A stretch of DNA of 64,000 nucleotides. Source: Psychrobacillus soli (GTDB lineage Bacteria; Bacillota; Bacilli; Bacillales_A; Planococcaceae). Position numbers and translations under genes: made by a program. The DNA is taken from contig NZ_VDGG01000010.1 in the NCBI RefSeq assembly GCF_006861775.1, positions 33,923 to 97,922 of the forward strand. Direction: 5' to 3'. Shown in pieces: positions 63,147 to 64,000 of the stretch; within the stretch, counting starts at the first letter, position 1, and each line of letters begins with the position of its first letter. A model generated the notes under the pieces. It ran no database searches, had not been told where the DNA came from, and saw only the letters and a list, made by a program, of their open reading frames with translations.

Positions 63147-63578
63147 TTGAGCGGCGAAAGAGAAAGTAACCATTGTTTATGTGATGCACTTTACGAATTG
63201 AAATCGTTCCAGGATTTACTAGAAAGTTCCAAAACAAGATTTTTTGGACATTTATTTGCCAAAATAGCAGGCACCGATACAATTCCCTTACTCTTAATAA
63301 GTAAAAATGGAGAACCTTTAAGTTTCAGTAGTACGGAAGAATGTTTTGAAACAAACTATTTTCGAATCGAGTCCATTGATAGAGATACTTGCTGTACAAC
63401 AATTTCGTTACTGCGTCCTTTAGATATTGAAGGTAATTTCTCTAATTCTTTTTGTGATGTCGTTAAATTAGAGAAAACGTCTATATGCAAGACCGTTGAT
63501 TTGTCATGTATATGTGCTATCCAACTGTTGGAAACCGAATTGTTAACAAGAAAAATTATTATTGAGCCGAAATGGTAA
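63147..63578 (+). CDS. Spore coat/exosporium protein, CotY/CotZ (ExsY) family
   Basis: The 143-residue, cysteine-rich protein matches CotY/CotZ: NHCLCDALYELKSFQDLLE near the start, GTDTIPLLLISKNGEPLSF near 45, ECFETNYFRIESID near 65, TISLLRPLDIEG near 88 and the tail VDLSCICAIQLLETELL. These proteins crosslink through cysteines to build the outer coat or exosporium. The TTG at 63135 touches AAGGAGG, so the TTG at 63147 is the better start. Confidence 0.9.
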   Translation: MSGERESNHCLCDALYELKSFQDLLESSKTRFFGHLFAKIAGTDTIPLLLISKNGEPLSFSSTEECFETNYFRIESIDRDTCCTTISLLRPLDIEGNFSNSFCDVVKLEKTSICKTVDLSCICAIQLLETELLTRKIIIEPKW

Positions 63579-63588
63579 TGATAGATCT

Positions 63589-63616
63589 ACACCCTAAGCG
63601 TATTGGGGTGTTTTTT
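63589..63616 (+). terminator. Terminator of the cotY/cotZ-like gene
   Basis: ACACCC pairs with GGGGTGT across a ten-base loop, followed by six T. Confidence 0.78.
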
Positions 63617-63744
63617 ATGCTCTTGGAATTTATAAAAATCTAGACATGTGCATAATTTTTTTCAAGTAATATAGGTATGCCATTTTTTATATCGAACGTG
63701 GTATAGGGATACTGCGTGGGAGTGCGTCAACTAGTATCCGCTAG

Positions 63745-63930
63745 GATTTTCGCTGCAGTCGAGCGCTTTCCGCCGGGTGAGCGATGAGCCATCCCCGCCG
63801 CTAAGGCGTCGTAGGGATGTCTCATTTGCTCACAGAGGAACAAAGGCTAAGAGCGCCACATCGTGTGGCAACGCCTTCGTGACCAACATCCTGTTGGCCT
63901 CGGCAGGAGTCGTCGACTGTAGCGAAAATC
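63745..63930. mobile_element. Complete GC-rich palindromic element with terminal inverted repeats
   Basis: GATTTTCGCTGCAGTCGA (63745-63762) and TCGACTGTAGCGAAAATC (63913-63930) are 18-bp terminal inverted repeats with one mismatch, bounding 186 bp. Internal hairpins include GCCACA-TCG-TGTGGC and CCAACA-TCC-TGTTGG. The type is a non-coding, miniature palindromic repeat of the kind scattered in many Bacillaceae genomes. Shorter relatives are at 9388, 20800 and 56191. The flanking 63617-63744 and 63931-64000 show no gene. Confidence 0.75.
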
Positions 63931-64000
63931 TATAGTAAAGACTAACTTATCAGAATCTAATATAAAGAATAAATGGTTGAACGAGACAATATTCCCTTTG

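Overview
The window looks like a chromosomal segment of a low-GC, endospore-forming Bacillales bacterium, most likely of the Planococcaceae (Psychrobacillus, Sporosarcina or Lysinibacillus type). Spore formation is supported by tlp, a YyaC-type protein and a CotY/CotZ coat protein. Gram-positive control devices are everywhere: AGGAGG ribosome sites, a T-box, an ECF-sigma-type promoter, a CcpA-type cre site, and TTG or GTG starts. The family assignment rests on gene content and remembered similarity, not on a search.

Layout. 1-6.1 kb: start of a LacI regulator, an NRDE protein, a five-gene tRNA cluster (Ser, fMet, Asp, Phe, Gly) with promoter and terminator, an acidic unknown, tlp and the yqhH-yqhG helicase pair. 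5.5-9.3 kb: a GbsR-type regulator divergent from the glycine-betaine importer opuAA-AB-AC, with a perfect palindrome at the promoter. 9.7-12.7 kb: an NCS2 nucleobase permease and a YkuI-type degenerate EAL protein. 13-19.8 kb: one operon for a complete branched-chain-type ABC importer with an acyl-CoA synthetase embedded in it. 19.9-27.1 kb: a LysM-3D cell-wall protein, then citS-citT and citM, split by a Fic gene preceded by a tiny zinc-ribbon ORF. 27.1-34.5 kb: yyaC, a SIMPL protein, and an abgT-abgA-abgB operon for p-aminobenzoyl-glutamate with an unusual divergent regulator. 34.5-38 kb: a two-component system with two PepSY proteins, like the ykoGHIJ set of B. subtilis. 38-42.3 kb: a coiled-coil unknown, a Yip1 protein, a peptidase E, an MFS pump and a small unknown.

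42.3-51.6 kb holds a nine-gene tellurium-resistance-type (Ter) stress operon. Two TerD-family proteins come first, followed by a biosynthetic block (HpcH/HpaI aldolase, phosphoribosyltransferase, StiP-like protein, HAD phosphatase), then YceG, TelA and a third TerD. An exact SigW-type promoter match (TGAAAC-N16-CGTA) lies in front of it. 51.6-53.4 kb is brnQ under a T-box leader whose specifier reads as GUA (valine). 53.5-63.6 kb: an AraC regulator fused to a glycosidase-like domain, an MFS pump with an M20 peptidase, an esterase, small unknowns, a DMT exporter, and an ATP-grasp ligase next to the CotY/CotZ coat gene.

Two dispersed repeat families fill the long gene-free gaps. One carries a 10-nt core (GAAAGCAACT or its complement) repeated every 21 bp, that is every two helical turns, at three places. 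The other is a GC-rich palindromic element; its full copy at 63745-63930 has 18-bp terminal inverted repeats, and fragments lie beside each 21-bp array. These arrays are the least explained feature of the window.
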